Positions 7,897-16,783 of a stretch of DNA of 64,000 nt are shown here, in pieces. Every line of letters starts with the position of its first letter. Position 1 is the stretch's first letter. The position numbers and the translations under genes were made by a program. The notes beneath the pieces are model-generated. The model was not told where the DNA came from. It searched no databases and saw only the letters and a list, made by a program, of their open reading frames with translations. This DNA comes from an uncultured Eubacteriales bacterium (GTDB lineage Bacteria; Bacillota; Clostridia; Oscillospirales; CAG-382): positions 248,001-312,000 of the forward strand of contig CAKSEL010000001.1 of assembly GCA_934446675.1 (NCBI GenBank), in the 5' to 3' direction.

Positions 7897-9704
7897 ACAG
7901 CAATGAAAAAACTCCGCATTTAAAGTTTTTCGGCGTGGGGCGCATTATTCCCTACATCGGGCACGTAAAAAAGATGCTTTCGCTTATGGTTATATGCATA
8001 TTCGCAGTGAGCATTGCGGACATTATAACTCCGCTGTTTCAGAAATACGCGCTCAATCACTTTATCGCTGAAAAAACTTTCGACACGCTGCCGTACTTTA
8101 TCATACTTTACCTTGCGGTAATAATAACCTCGTCGTTTCTCAACTACATTGCCTGCTCATATGCCATGTCCTCGGAAATACGCATAGACCAGATGCTAAG
8201 AAAAGTCGGTTTCGCGCACTTGCAGACTCTCTCGTTCTCATATTTCAACCGCAACAGCGTAGGCTACATTCACGCGCGGCTTATGAGCGACACGTCAAAG
8301 ATAGGCGAGCTGTTCTCCTGGACGCTCATCGACTGCATATGGCGGCTCACCTACCTTATCGGCGCGATTGCGGTAATGCTTTATCTCAACGCAAAACTAA
8401 CCCTTGCGGTGCTTACCATTGTTCCGCTGCTTCTTGTGCTGTTTGCGTTCTTTCAGAAAAAGCTCATTCACGTAAACCGCGAGATAAGAGAGATTAATTC
8501 AAAGATTACCGGTAATTTCAACGAAGGAATTACGGGTGCCAAAACCGTAAAATCTCTCGGAATCGAAAACAGCATGACCGAAAGGTTCTGCGCCGAAACC
8601 CAAAACATGCGTTCAAAGAGCATAAGCGCTTCCCGCATACGCGGACTTTTTTCGGGTGTTATGAATCTCGGAACCTCTGCTGCGATTGCGTTAGTATTAT
8701 GGAAAGGCGGATACATTGCGCAGAACGAGGTCGGAACCTTCTCGGTATTCATGTCATACGCACAGGGGATGCTTGAACCGATACGCTGGCTGGTAGAAGC
8801 ATTTTCAACGCTTATTACGACGCAGGTAAACATTGAGCGCTTTACAAATCTGCTTGCGGAAAAATCCGACGTTACCGACAGTCCCGAAGTTATTGAAAAG
8901 TACGGCGACAGCATAAATCCCAAAAGGCAAAACTGGGAGGAAATTCACGGCAGCGTCGAATTTTGCGACGTCACTTTCAAATATCCCGACGGCGACGAAA
9001 ACGTGCTTGAACACTTTAATTTAAGCGTTCCTGTCGGCACTCATGTCGCAATAGTCGGCGAAACCGGAGCAGGAAAATCTACGCTTGTAAATCTTGTCTG
9101 CCGTTTTTACGAGCCGACGGAAGGTTCGGTTCTTATTGACGGAAAAGACGCGAGAGAACGTTCTCAGCTATGGCTGCACTCGTCTATCGGATATGTTTTG
9201 CAGACGCCGCACTTATTTTCGGGAACCATTCGAGAAAATCTCCTAATGGGCAATCCCGACGCATCTGAAGACGACATATACAGTGCGCTTAAGACCGCAA
9301 ACGCGCTTTCGGTTGTCGAAAAGCTTGAAAAAGGACTTGATACCGACGTCGGAGAAGGCGGAGATATGCTCTCAACAGGCGAAAAGCAGCTTATATCCTT
9401 TGCGAGAGCCGTTATTTCCGATCCGAAAATTCTCATTCTCGACGAAGCTACCGCGTCGGTAGATACGATTACCGAGGCGAAAATCCAGGACGCGCTCGAA
9501 TCTGTCGCCGACGGCAGAACCGCGTTTATTATCGCACACAGACTCTCGACGGTCAGAAATTCCGACGTAATACTCGCCGTAAAAGACGGAAAAATAGTCG
9601 AACGCGGAACACACGGCGAGCTTATTGCTCTTCGCGGCTACTATTACGAGCTGTACACAAGGCAGTACAAAGACGAAGCAACTTCAAAACTGCTTGACGC
9701 ATAA
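7893..9704 (+). CDS. ABC exporter half-transporter, subunit 2 (canonical Walker B)
   Basis: A 603-residue half-transporter starting with TTG in a TTGA overlap with subunit 1, so the two are coupled. The membrane domain covers about residues 20-330. The ATPase domain has Walker A GETGAGKST (389-397), Walker B ILILDEAT with catalytic Glu518, and a deviating signature LSTGE (493-497). The deviations are complementary: subunit 1's weakened Walker B would face this weakened signature, while this subunit's intact Walker A/B faces subunit 1's perfect LSGGQ. That is the usual layout of heterodimeric exporters with one active and one degenerate site. The substrate cannot be read from sequence. Confidence 0.92.
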   Translation: MNSNEKTPHLKFFGVGRIIPYIGHVKKMLSLMVICIFAVSIADIITPLFQKYALNHFIAEKTFDTLPYFIILYLAVIITSSFLNYIACSYAMSSEIRIDQMLRKVGFAHLQTLSFSYFNRNSVGYIHARLMSDTSKIGELFSWTLIDCIWRLTYLIGAIAVMLYLNAKLTLAVLTIVPLLLVLFAFFQKKLIHVNREIREINSKITGNFNEGITGAKTVKSLGIENSMTERFCAETQNMRSKSISASRIRGLFSGVMNLGTSAAIALVLWKGGYIAQNEVGTFSVFMSYAQGMLEPIRWLVEAFSTLITTQVNIERFTNLLAEKSDVTDSPEVIEKYGDSINPKRQNWEEIHGSVEFCDVTFKYPDGDENVLEHFNLSVPVGTHVAIVGETGAGKSTLVNLVCRFYEPTEGSVLIDGKDARERSQLWLHSSIGYVLQTPHLFSGTIRENLLMGNPDASEDDIYSALKTANALSVVEKLEKGLDTDVGEGGDMLSTGEKQLISFARAVISDPKILILDEATASVDTITEAKIQDALESVADGRTAFIIAHRLSTVRNSDVILAVKDGKIVERGTHGELIALRGYYYELYTRQYKDEATSKLLDA

Positions 9705-9722
9705 AAAACAAAACCTATATTA

Positions 9723-9748
9723 CGGCTGATTGTTTCAGCCGTTTTTCT
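9723..9748 (+). terminator. Terminator of the ABC exporter operon
   Basis: The stem CGGCTGA/TCAGCCG with loop TTGTT (9723-9741) is followed by TTTTTCT, 19 bases after the stop codon. Confidence 0.85.
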
Positions 9749-9780
9749 ATGCCGTTTTTTCACTTTTTTCTCATTCTTTC

Positions 9781-9807
9781 AACATTAATGTTAATTTGCG
9801 CGCAAAT
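9781..9807. promoter_or_regulatory. Two adjacent perfect palindromes, putative operators
   Basis: AACATTAATGTT (9781-9792) and ATTTGCGCGCAAAT (9794-9807) are each perfectly self-complementary and are separated by one base. The second ends one base before the -35 of the esterase promoter. The TTGCGCGCAA core with a central CG resembles LacI/GalR-family operators, which is an analogy only. Confidence 0.5.
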
Positions 9808-9808
9808 A

Positions 9809-9837
9809 TTGACTTAATCTTTTCATTATGATAGTAT
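9809..9837 (+). promoter_or_regulatory. Promoter of the secreted esterase gene
   Basis: TTGACT (9809-9814), a 17-bp spacer and TAGTAT (9832-9837), with an extended -10 TG at 9829-9830. The start codon is 21 bases downstream. Confidence 0.65.
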
Positions 9838-9858
9838 TTTTGCAAAGGAGATGATTAA

Positions 9859-12420
9859 ATGAAAACATCTGTTTTTTCAAAAACAGCACGCATTTTTACC
9901 GTTCTACTGCTTATAACGGCATTTGCGTTTATATCGGCAAGCGCACAGAATATGCTAAGAAACGGCGACGCGCAGGATTCTTCGGCTGCAGGAGCTTTTG
10001 CCTCGCACGCAGGTTCATCGGTCAGCATTGTCAATGACCCTTACGATGAAACCGGAGTGAACAAATGCTGGTACATCTGTCCCGACAACGGACTTACAAG
10101 CAAAGTCTGGTCATATTTCTGGCAGTACGGTCCGGTATTTGAACCGGGAGAATCATATCTTGTAGAAATGGACGTTGCCGTCGGCAAGGATTCTTCGGGA
10201 AACACAATAAACAACTACGGCGGCATAAATCTCAATATGCAATACGCTCCCGTCGGCTCATCGGGCAGAACCGACCACACTTTTGGTCTTGATCTCAGCA
10301 TATCGGAGTCGGACAAATGGGTTCACGTTTCAAAAACCATCACCATTGCAGACGACTGCGACAGTTCAACGACCGACGTATTCGCGGTATACGCCAACCC
10401 TATCGGCGACAGCAGCGTGAGTTATTATCTCGACAACGTGAGTCTGCAAAAGCTCTCCCTTGCCCTTCCCGACATAATCTCCGACAACATGATGTTATAT
10501 GCCAACAAAAACGCCGCAGTCTGGGGTACTACCGCCGTTTCGGGGACGGCAAGCGCGGTGCTTTACGCAAAAGACGGTTCGGTTCTTGCAAAAGGCTCAT
10601 CTCAGATTACAGACGGCGCTTTCAATATAAGTCTTGATACATCGGACGCCGCAGGTTACGGCTACACACTTGAAATTTCCGACGGCATGGAAACAAGAAC
10701 AATAAACAACGTCGCAGTCGGCGAACTCTGGCTGCTTTCGGGACAGAGCAATATGTGGCTCACCGTAAATCAGTGCGGAAATGCCGCCGACCGTTCTTAC
10801 ATAAACGGTATGCTGCCCGAAGAAAAGCTTGAAAGCATACGTTTCTTTACCGCAGGCGACAACGGAGCCGGAAAATGGGTAATTCCCGACAGCACAACTT
10901 CGCCTTCTCTTTCGGCGGTAGGTTTAAGCGCTGTCCGCAGACTTCAGGACGGTCTCGGAGATATTCCCGTCGGCGCGCTGTCAACGGCTTATCCCGGAAT
11001 GACAATGCAGAGCTTTACCAAGGACGGGAACATATACGATCTTCGCATGAAACCCTTTGAAAACCTAAAATTCCGCGGCTTTATGTGGTATCAGGGCGAA
11101 AACAACTGCTGGAGCAAGTCGGATTTTGACGTTCTTCTCGACACCATGAAAAAATCATGGGAAACCGTTTGGGGCAAACTTCCGTTTATATATGTTCAGC
11201 TTCCGCAAAGCCCGGCGACTATCCCGAACTTCACATCAGACCTCGACTCTTCGGGAAATCCCACCAAGACCGCGACTTTCGACTACACCGACGTAAGATT
11301 CTTACAGGCAAAATACTATATCGAAAACAAAGATTCGGACAATCTCGGCATGGTCGTTTCGTTTGACACGACAACGCACATAGATCCGCAGAAATCCGTT
11401 TCCGACAGGACGGCGCAGGATCCGCTTCACCCGTGGAACAAAAAGGCAATCGGCGAAAGACTTGCAAATTATGCTCTTGCTGCGGTCTACGGCAGAACCG
11501 ACATCGCCTATCTCTCGCCCGAAATTGAGTGCGCGTATTTAAATTCCGACGGAAACACCGTTGTTGTATACAAAAATGCCGGCAGCTCATTGAAAACTGC
11601 CGACGGCAAAGCTCCGCGTTTCTTTGAAGTATATGACGGCGACGGAGTATATTACAAAACTGACGCAGAAATTCTCGGAAAAGACCGTATTATCCTCGAA
11701 ACAAGCGGTATAAGCGGCATTTCCGGCGTGGCATACGCATACGAGAACCATTTTGTTGACGTAAAACAAGCCTTTTCCGGCATGGACGTAAATCTTCAGA
11801 GCTCTGACGGTCTGCCCGCAATGCCGCAGAAAGTCACGCTGCTTTCAAAATCTCCTTACCCGGAAGAATCGGACATTTCGGAGTTTATTCCGACTGCTCT
11901 TGACAAATATTCCGTCCGCATGCAGACTCCGTCGGGACTGAGATTCCATTCCTTTGTAACCGACGCTCAGAAACTCGGCTGCGAAGAATACGGATACATT
12001 GTTTCAACGCAGAAAATTCTTGACGGCACCTCCCTTACCTTTGACTGCGGAAAAGCCTTTGTAAGCGCTCCGGCATACGTCAAGGGCACGGACACCGACA
12101 TTATCTTTGCAATCGAGGACGGCGGTGCGAAAACCGTATTCACTGCCGTTGCGACAAACATTCCGGTAAGCGCATACAAGCAAAAACTTGTTGTAAGACC
12201 GTATCTCAAGTTCAACGACGGAACACAAATTCTGACGATTTACGGAAACGCTGTAAGCGCATCTCTTTACGAAACCGCAAAAAATATACTTGCGGACACA
12301 TCGGAAGAAATTACAGAAGAACAAAGAGCGTATCTTGAAAAAATCATTTCGGATTCCGACAAATACGACACCGACGAAACGAAAGATATTGTGATTGACC
12401 TCGGCGAGCTTTACGACTGA
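9859..12420 (+). CDS. Secreted sialate O-acetylesterase-like carbohydrate esterase with N-terminal carbohydrate-binding module
   Basis: An 853-residue exported protein. Residues 1-29 are a signal peptide ending SASA. Residues 31-198 form a jelly-roll module (start LRNGDAQ, end FAVYANPIGD ... LDNVSL) homologous to the C-terminus of the SLH protein at 31078. Residues about 200-545 form an SGNH/SASA esterase domain: GELWLLSGQSNMW with catalytic Ser297, YQGENN at 411-416, and DPLHPWNKKAIGERL with Asp521 and His524. The last about 170 residues (SVRMQTPSGLRFHSF, then YGYIVS) match a domain often seen in clostridial surface proteins. The enzyme likely removes acetyl groups from sialic acids, xylan or other acetylated glycans; xylan would fit the GH10 cluster, but this is inference. 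AAAGGAG precedes the ATG. Confidence 0.85.
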   Translation: MKTSVFSKTARIFTVLLLITAFAFISASAQNMLRNGDAQDSSAAGAFASHAGSSVSIVNDPYDETGVNKCWYICPDNGLTSKVWSYFWQYGPVFEPGESYLVEMDVAVGKDSSGNTINNYGGINLNMQYAPVGSSGRTDHTFGLDLSISESDKWVHVSKTITIADDCDSSTTDVFAVYANPIGDSSVSYYLDNVSLQKLSLALPDIISDNMMLYANKNAAVWGTTAVSGTASAVLYAKDGSVLAKGSSQITDGAFNISLDTSDAAGYGYTLEISDGMETRTINNVAVGELWLLSGQSNMWLTVNQCGNAADRSYINGMLPEEKLESIRFFTAGDNGAGKWVIPDSTTSPSLSAVGLSAVRRLQDGLGDIPVGALSTAYPGMTMQSFTKDGNIYDLRMKPFENLKFRGFMWYQGENNCWSKSDFDVLLDTMKKSWETVWGKLPFIYVQLPQSPATIPNFTSDLDSSGNPTKTATFDYTDVRFLQAKYYIENKDSDNLGMVVSFDTTTHIDPQKSVSDRTAQDPLHPWNKKAIGERLANYALAAVYGRTDIAYLSPEIECAYLNSDGNTVVVYKNAGSSLKTADGKAPRFFEVYDGDGVYYKTDAEILGKDRIILETSGISGISGVAYAYENHFVDVKQAFSGMDVNLQSSDGLPAMPQKVTLLSKSPYPEESDISEFIPTALDKYSVRMQTPSGLRFHSFVTDAQKLGCEEYGYIVSTQKILDGTSLTFDCGKAFVSAPAYVKGTDTDIIFAIEDGGAKTVFTAVATNIPVSAYKQKLVVRPYLKFNDGTQILTIYGNAVSASLYETAKNILADTSEEITEEQRAYLEKIISDSDKYDTDETKDIVIDLGELYD

Positions 12421-12448
12421 ACAAAAACAAACACTTTTTACAATATTT

Positions 12449-12481
12449 CCGGGAGAGGTAAAAATCTCCCGGTTATTTTTT
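12449..12481 (+). terminator. Terminator after the esterase gene
   Basis: The stem CCGGGAGA/TCTCCCGG (12449-12472) is followed by TTATTTTTT on the plus strand. The T-run overlaps the stop of the convergent amidotransferase gene. Confidence 0.85.
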
Positions 12482-13186
12482 GCAGCTTTCGGCAAAGTGC
12501 CGCAAGATCTTACGGCTGTTTTCATCTGTCATATATGAAAACTCGGGGTGCCACTGAACTGCCCAGAGAAATCCGTTTTGAGTGTCCGCCGCGCACACAG
12601 CCTCGACAAGTCCGTCCTCGGAAACAGCCATGGGCAAAAGTCCGTCCGCAAGCTTTTTTACCGCCTGATGGTGATAGCTGTTGACGGCAAGAATTTCTTT
12701 TCCGAGAAGCCTGTAAAGGGCGCTGTCACGGTATATTCTGACATTATGCACGCTCCTGTCATACGGCGGCGACTGATGATGTTCTGTCTGCGACGGGTGC
12801 TCGGACGGAATATCCTGATACAGTGTTCCGCCCATGAGGACGTTTATAAGCTGTATTCCGCGGCATATTCCGAATATGCTCTTTTTTCTTTTTCTGAGCT
12901 CATTAAAAAGCTTTTGTTCCATACTGTCGCGCTCAGGACAGGGGCTGCCGCATTTATCGGATCTTTTCTCGCCGTAAAGCTCCGGCGAAACGTCATGTCC
13001 GCCCGTAAACAGCACCCCGTCAAGCTCGTCGGCAAGCTGTGAGATGATACTTTGGTCATCGGAAAGCGGGAGCATAACAGGAACGGTGCCTGCCCCGGCA
13101 AGACCTTTCATATACCCGGGGAGCATCCAATAGCTTTGCTTTTCTTCATCGACAAGCGGAACAAGTCCTATAAGCGGCTTTTTCAT
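12473..13186 (-). CDS. Class I glutamine amidotransferase-like hydrolase (peptidase C26, PuuD type)
   Basis: A 237-residue protein of the gamma-glutamyl-gamma-aminobutyrate hydrolase family, which cleaves gamma-glutamyl amide bonds of small molecules. The catalytic triad is visible: Cys108 in FGICRGIQLINV, and His213 and Glu215 in QWHPEF. TGGHDVSPELYG is the family's oxyanion-side motif. ATG 13186 was chosen because AAAGGAG ends 7 bases before it; ATG 13192 is too close to that site. It has its own consensus promoter and no polyamine genes beside it, so GABA release is only one possibility. Folate or amino-acid gamma-glutamyl conjugates are others. Confidence 0.88.
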   Translation of the reverse strand: MKKPLIGLVPLVDEEKQSYWMLPGYMKGLAGAGTVPVMLPLSDDQSIISQLADELDGVLFTGGHDVSPELYGEKRSDKCGSPCPERDSMEQKLFNELRKRKKSIFGICRGIQLINVLMGGTLYQDIPSEHPSQTEHHQSPPYDRSVHNVRIYRDSALYRLLGKEILAVNSYHHQAVKKLADGLLPMAVSEDGLVEAVCAADTQNGFLWAVQWHPEFSYMTDENSRKILRHFAESCKK

Positions 13187-13255
13187 AAACATTCTCCTTT
13201 GCAAAAAAGAAAAGACAAAGAGACTCAAACCGAACCTCTCTGTCCTTTTGCGGGA

Positions 13256-13284
13256 ATTATATCACCTGCGGCGCGCTTTGTCAA
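13256..13284 (-). promoter_or_regulatory. Sigma-A promoter of the peptidase C26 gene
   Basis: Minus-strand TTGACA (13279-13284) and TATAAT (13256-13261), both perfect, have a 17-bp spacer. The start codon is 69 bases downstream. Confidence 0.85.
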
Positions 13285-13304
13285 GCTTTAGACCGCAATT
13301 TCAT

Positions 13305-15629
13305 TTATTTATCTATGCCGTACAGTTTCTTTATAACTTCAAGATATTTTTCGGTATAGAGCTTTGCGTCATACGGCGCTTTTCCGCAGAGATAGTGGTT
13401 TGCGCCCTCCGACGTTCCGTGCCACTCGGCTGCGAGCAGTCTCTGAGTCTGTCCGTCATCGGGAAATTCTCCGCACAGTGCATTTGCGTTAACGCCGGGG
13501 TTTATCTTTCCCGAAAGCAGAGTTTCGTCCGTCATTGCGTCGTACAGTCTGTATTCGAGCTCACAGCTTTTGAGCGTATTATTCGACGCGACAAGCTTTT
13601 TCTTACCGTTTTCGGTTTCGCTTACGAACATACAAACAGGATTTTCTATGTTGCGCAGATAATAGTACGCAAGCTTTTTATCGTAGTAGTAGTCAACCAC
13701 GGCGTCCGACATCTGCGGCCAGCCGTCAAGCAGGTTCCACCATATTACGCCGGTTGCGTAAGGACGGTTTATTCTTAATCTCTCGACAAAAAATTTCTTT
13801 GCCTCTGCCTGCGAAATCTGCGAAAGCAGCGAGAATTCCTCAAGGGTCTCCGGCATATATCCGAACATTACCTTTATCTGGTTTACCATGAGCATTACCC
13901 TTGCGTCGCTGTCTTTCTGATCGGTAGAGTGCAGATTCCACTCTCTGTTATCAATGCAGGGCCACACATTTTCGGGAGTAATAAACTTCTTTACGGATTC
14001 GGGACTCGGACAGCCGTGATAGCCCGTTTCGCTTACGAAATGCGCCTTTGAATTCACGTAAAAGCTTCCCTTATAGTAATCTCTCGGTCCCCAGAGATGA
14101 GCCTCAGGGAACTGAACTTTTCCGCCGGAGGTATATACGTCGGACGAAATATACGGAGAACTCGGCAGATACGGACGCGAGCAGTCATAATTGATTACCG
14201 CATCTCTTATTACCTCTCTTGTAACCTTATTGAGAGCAGGGTTCTTCTTTGCGCTCTGCGAAACGGATTCGTCGCACTCGTTATCTCCCGACCACAGTAC
14301 AAGGCTCGGATGCTGACGAAGGCTTTTTATAATACTCTCGGCTTCGGTCTTTATCTCGGCACAGAACTCATCGGTTCTCGGATATACAAAGCAAGCCATT
14401 GCAAAGTCCTGCCATACCATAACGCCGTGTCCGTCGCACCAGTCGTAAAACTCTTCGCTTCCGTAGACGTTTCCTCCCCAACATCTCAGTATATTGCAGC
14501 CGCAGTCGTCTACAAGTTCAAGCGCCTTTGCAAGTCTTTGCGCGTCTCTGCTGTGGTATGGATCGAGAGGAACCCAGTTTGAGCCGTTAGCGAATATTTC
14601 GGCGCCGTTTATTATAAATCTGAACTCACCGGGATTATCGGGAGTTATATCGTGCATTTTAAGCTCGACGGTTCTGATACCGAATTTTACGGTCCTTGAC
14701 GCGCAAAGTTCTCCGTCTGCGTAAAAATTAAACGTGCCGGTATAGACATTCGGTTCGCCGTAGCCTTTGGGCCACCACTTTTTGATGTTATCCGCATTTA
14801 CGACAATACCGCCGGCAGGAAAGTTTATTCTGCGTCTGTCCTTGTCTTTTTTGCTGCCGTTTGAAACATTACCGGCACTTTTTATAACCGAATCTGCGCA
14901 CTCGGCAGAAAAATCAATCTCGAGCTTTTTGGAATAAAAACTGTCGGGCATCTTTATCTGATACATTACGTTAAGACCGGCGTTTGTATCGTTCAGCCAT
15001 CTTGTCGTAACATAAAGCTGCTCTATTTCGCATTTTCCCTCGGTCTTTAAATACACGTCTTTCCAGATACCTGCGCTTACGGCTCTCGGCATTATATCCC
15101 AGCCGTAGCTGTGCGGGCATTTGCGTGCGTTTACGCCGTTTCCGTTGCCCCACCATGAAAGCGAGCTGAAATATGTGTACTCAACTTTTGCCTCCTCTAT
15201 TATCGGGGATTTTATATGCACGCAAAGGCTGTTTTTACCGTCGTTTACCTTATTTGTTATATCGAATTTATGGGATATAAACATATTATGGCTTTCGCCT
15301 ATGTATTCGTTATTGAGATAATAGTCGGCATAGCAGTCAACGCCTTCAAAGACAAGCGAAAGTCCGTCTGCGTTTAGGGGGCGCTGTGCGTCAAACTCTG
15401 TAACATACCACCATTCATAACACTCGTACTTCTCGGCAAGCAGAATATTCTCGCCCACGAAAATATCCTCCGGCAAAACTCCGGCATTTATCAGATCAAG
15501 CTCGGCGTTTCCCGGAACTTTTGCGTCTATCGGCTTCTCTCCCGTGTCCGCAAGCCTATCCGGCGTAAGCTCTCCGTGCTTTCCCTGTTCAAAATAATAC
15601 AGTTTCCATGAAAGATCAAGTTTTTTCAT
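13305..15629 (-). CDS. Glycoside hydrolase family 2, beta-mannosidase type
   Basis: A 774-residue cytoplasmic GH2 enzyme without signal peptide. The order is an N-terminal sugar-binding beta domain (VPGNAELDLINAG, WWYVTEF), a linker Ig-like domain, a TIM barrel starting ILRCWGGNVYGSEEFYDWCD, and a short C-terminal Ig part. The acid/base is Glu451 in WSGDNECDE and the nucleophile is Glu534 in FVSETGYHG. The RCWGGN..E..FYD and WSGNNE-like motifs place it with beta-mannosidases and exo-beta-glucosaminidases rather than beta-galactosidases. The start MKKLDL at 15629 has AAAGGGG 7 bases upstream; ATG 15647 is less likely. The divergent AraC regulator 180 bases away is its probable activator. Confidence 0.9.
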   Translation of the reverse strand: MKKLDLSWKLYYFEQGKHGELTPDRLADTGEKPIDAKVPGNAELDLINAGVLPEDIFVGENILLAEKYECYEWWYVTEFDAQRPLNADGLSLVFEGVDCYADYYLNNEYIGESHNMFISHKFDITNKVNDGKNSLCVHIKSPIIEEAKVEYTYFSSLSWWGNGNGVNARKCPHSYGWDIMPRAVSAGIWKDVYLKTEGKCEIEQLYVTTRWLNDTNAGLNVMYQIKMPDSFYSKKLEIDFSAECADSVIKSAGNVSNGSKKDKDRRRINFPAGGIVVNADNIKKWWPKGYGEPNVYTGTFNFYADGELCASRTVKFGIRTVELKMHDITPDNPGEFRFIINGAEIFANGSNWVPLDPYHSRDAQRLAKALELVDDCGCNILRCWGGNVYGSEEFYDWCDGHGVMVWQDFAMACFVYPRTDEFCAEIKTEAESIIKSLRQHPSLVLWSGDNECDESVSQSAKKNPALNKVTREVIRDAVINYDCSRPYLPSSPYISSDVYTSGGKVQFPEAHLWGPRDYYKGSFYVNSKAHFVSETGYHGCPSPESVKKFITPENVWPCIDNREWNLHSTDQKDSDARVMLMVNQIKVMFGYMPETLEEFSLLSQISQAEAKKFFVERLRINRPYATGVIWWNLLDGWPQMSDAVVDYYYDKKLAYYYLRNIENPVCMFVSETENGKKKLVASNNTLKSCELEYRLYDAMTDETLLSGKINPGVNANALCGEFPDDGQTQRLLAAEWHGTSEGANHYLCGKAPYDAKLYTEKYLEVIKKLYGIDK

Positions 15630-15725
15630 ATATTTTCCCCTTTGCATTAGTTTTCTGTCAATATAATTCTATCAGCAGCAAAGGACTATTTCTTGTCAAA
15701 TATTACGATTAAATTATCATTTTAT

Positions 15726-15742
15726 AATATTTTTGAAATATT
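15726..15742. promoter_or_regulatory. Inverted repeat overlapping the AraC promoter
   Basis: AATATTT and AAATATT, separated by 3 bases, form a perfect 7-bp inverted repeat that reaches into the -35 of the AraC gene. It is AT-rich, so chance is a real alternative. Confidence 0.35.
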
Positions 15743-15769
15743 GACTTTAAACAAAAAACATGGTAAAAT
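15741..15769 (+). promoter_or_regulatory. Promoter of the AraC-family gene at 15810
   Basis: TTGACT (15741-15746), 17 bp, TAAAAT (15764-15769), with extended TG at 15761-15762. Confidence 0.65.
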
Positions 15770-15809
15770 ACAGGTATAAAATTTTGCCAAACGGCTTCGG
15801 AGACAAAAA

Positions 15810-16649
15810 ATGGACAAAAGCGAACTTGTACTTCATAAAAAAAACGGAAAACCAAATGCTTTTTGGTTAGACGCCGTAAAAAAAGACTGTATGAGCCTTG
15901 TGCTGCACAGGCATGACTACTTTGAGACCGAGCTTATACTTTCGGGCAAGGTAAAGCACACGCTCAACGGCAAAGACTACATTCTCGAAAAGGGCGACGT
16001 CTGTCTGCTTACTCCGGCAGACTTTCACGAGATAGAGGTTATAGAAAAGGCAGAGATATACAATGTAAGCTTTGACACATTGTCTGTACCGTCGGACTTT
16101 GCCATGCACGTTTTTGAAAGCACGCAGAGGGTCTTCACGCCGTTTGAAAAGGACTTCTCGACGCTGTGTCTGCTTTCCGAACTTTTATGCGGTCTGTTTC
16201 CGATGGAAGTAAACTTTGACGAAAAATATGCGTCTTTATTGCTTGAGGCTTTTACAAACCGGCTCGGCAGACTTATCTATCCGTCGCAGAACATACAGAA
16301 TTACGGCGCACAATCCGAAATTCAGGAATCCGTAGTATATCTGCACACGCATTTCCGCGACAATCCGTCGCTTGCGCTGCTTGCATCGGTCTGCCATCTG
16401 TCTCCCGGATATTTTTCTTCGCTTTTTAAAAGCATAACCGGCAAGAACGTATCGCAGTACCTTACGGAACTTCGGATAGACTATGCAAGGCGTCTGCTGC
16501 TTGCGACAAACCTTTCGGTTACGGACATATGCTTTTCCTGCGGATACGGCTCGCTGTCAAATTTCATGAAAGCTTTTAAAAACTGCGCCGGGATTTCGCC
16601 GCTGTGTTTCAGAAAAAACGAAAAGAAAGCCGCGGAAACGCAAAAATAA
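15810..16649 (+). CDS. AraC-family regulator with N-terminal cupin domain
   Basis: A 279-residue one-component regulator. Residues 20-100 form a cupin-like sugar-sensing domain (HRHDYFETELILSGK, then YILEKGDVCLLTPADFHEI). The last about 100 residues are the double-HTH AraC domain: LALLASVCHLSPGYFSSLFK first, VTDICFSCGYGSLSNFMKAF second. GGAG is 8 bases upstream of ATG. It is divergent from the GH2 gene, the usual layout for a regulator activating a neighbouring glycosidase when an oligosaccharide binds. That target is inferred from position only. Confidence 0.9.
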   Translation: MDKSELVLHKKNGKPNAFWLDAVKKDCMSLVLHRHDYFETELILSGKVKHTLNGKDYILEKGDVCLLTPADFHEIEVIEKAEIYNVSFDTLSVPSDFAMHVFESTQRVFTPFEKDFSTLCLLSELLCGLFPMEVNFDEKYASLLLEAFTNRLGRLIYPSQNIQNYGAQSEIQESVVYLHTHFRDNPSLALLASVCHLSPGYFSSLFKSITGKNVSQYLTELRIDYARRLLLATNLSVTDICFSCGYGSLSNFMKAFKNCAGISPLCFRKNEKKAAETQK

Positions 16650-16701
16650 CGGTTTTTATGCTTTTTAATTTCTTAATTAAATAAATTGTAATAAAAATGA
16701 G

Positions 16702-16729
16702 TTTACTTTTTTCATTTATGTGATATACT
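16702..16729 (+). promoter_or_regulatory. Promoter of the small membrane protein gene
   Basis: TTTACT (16702-16707), a 16-bp spacer, then TATACT (16724-16729) with an extended TG at 16721-16722. A 6-bp hairpin CGCCGA/TCGGCG (16750-16768) lies in the leader directly before the ribosome site. Confidence 0.5.
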
Positions 16730-16783
16730 ATACTTGATAAATTATATCACGCCGAAACCGTATCGGCGAAAGGAGAATTTATT

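Noticed and set aside
15660..15710. TTGACA-like promoter for the GH2 gene on the minus strand.
   Set aside because: The nearest -10 candidate (TAGAAT) lies 22 bases away, too far for a normal sigma-A promoter.
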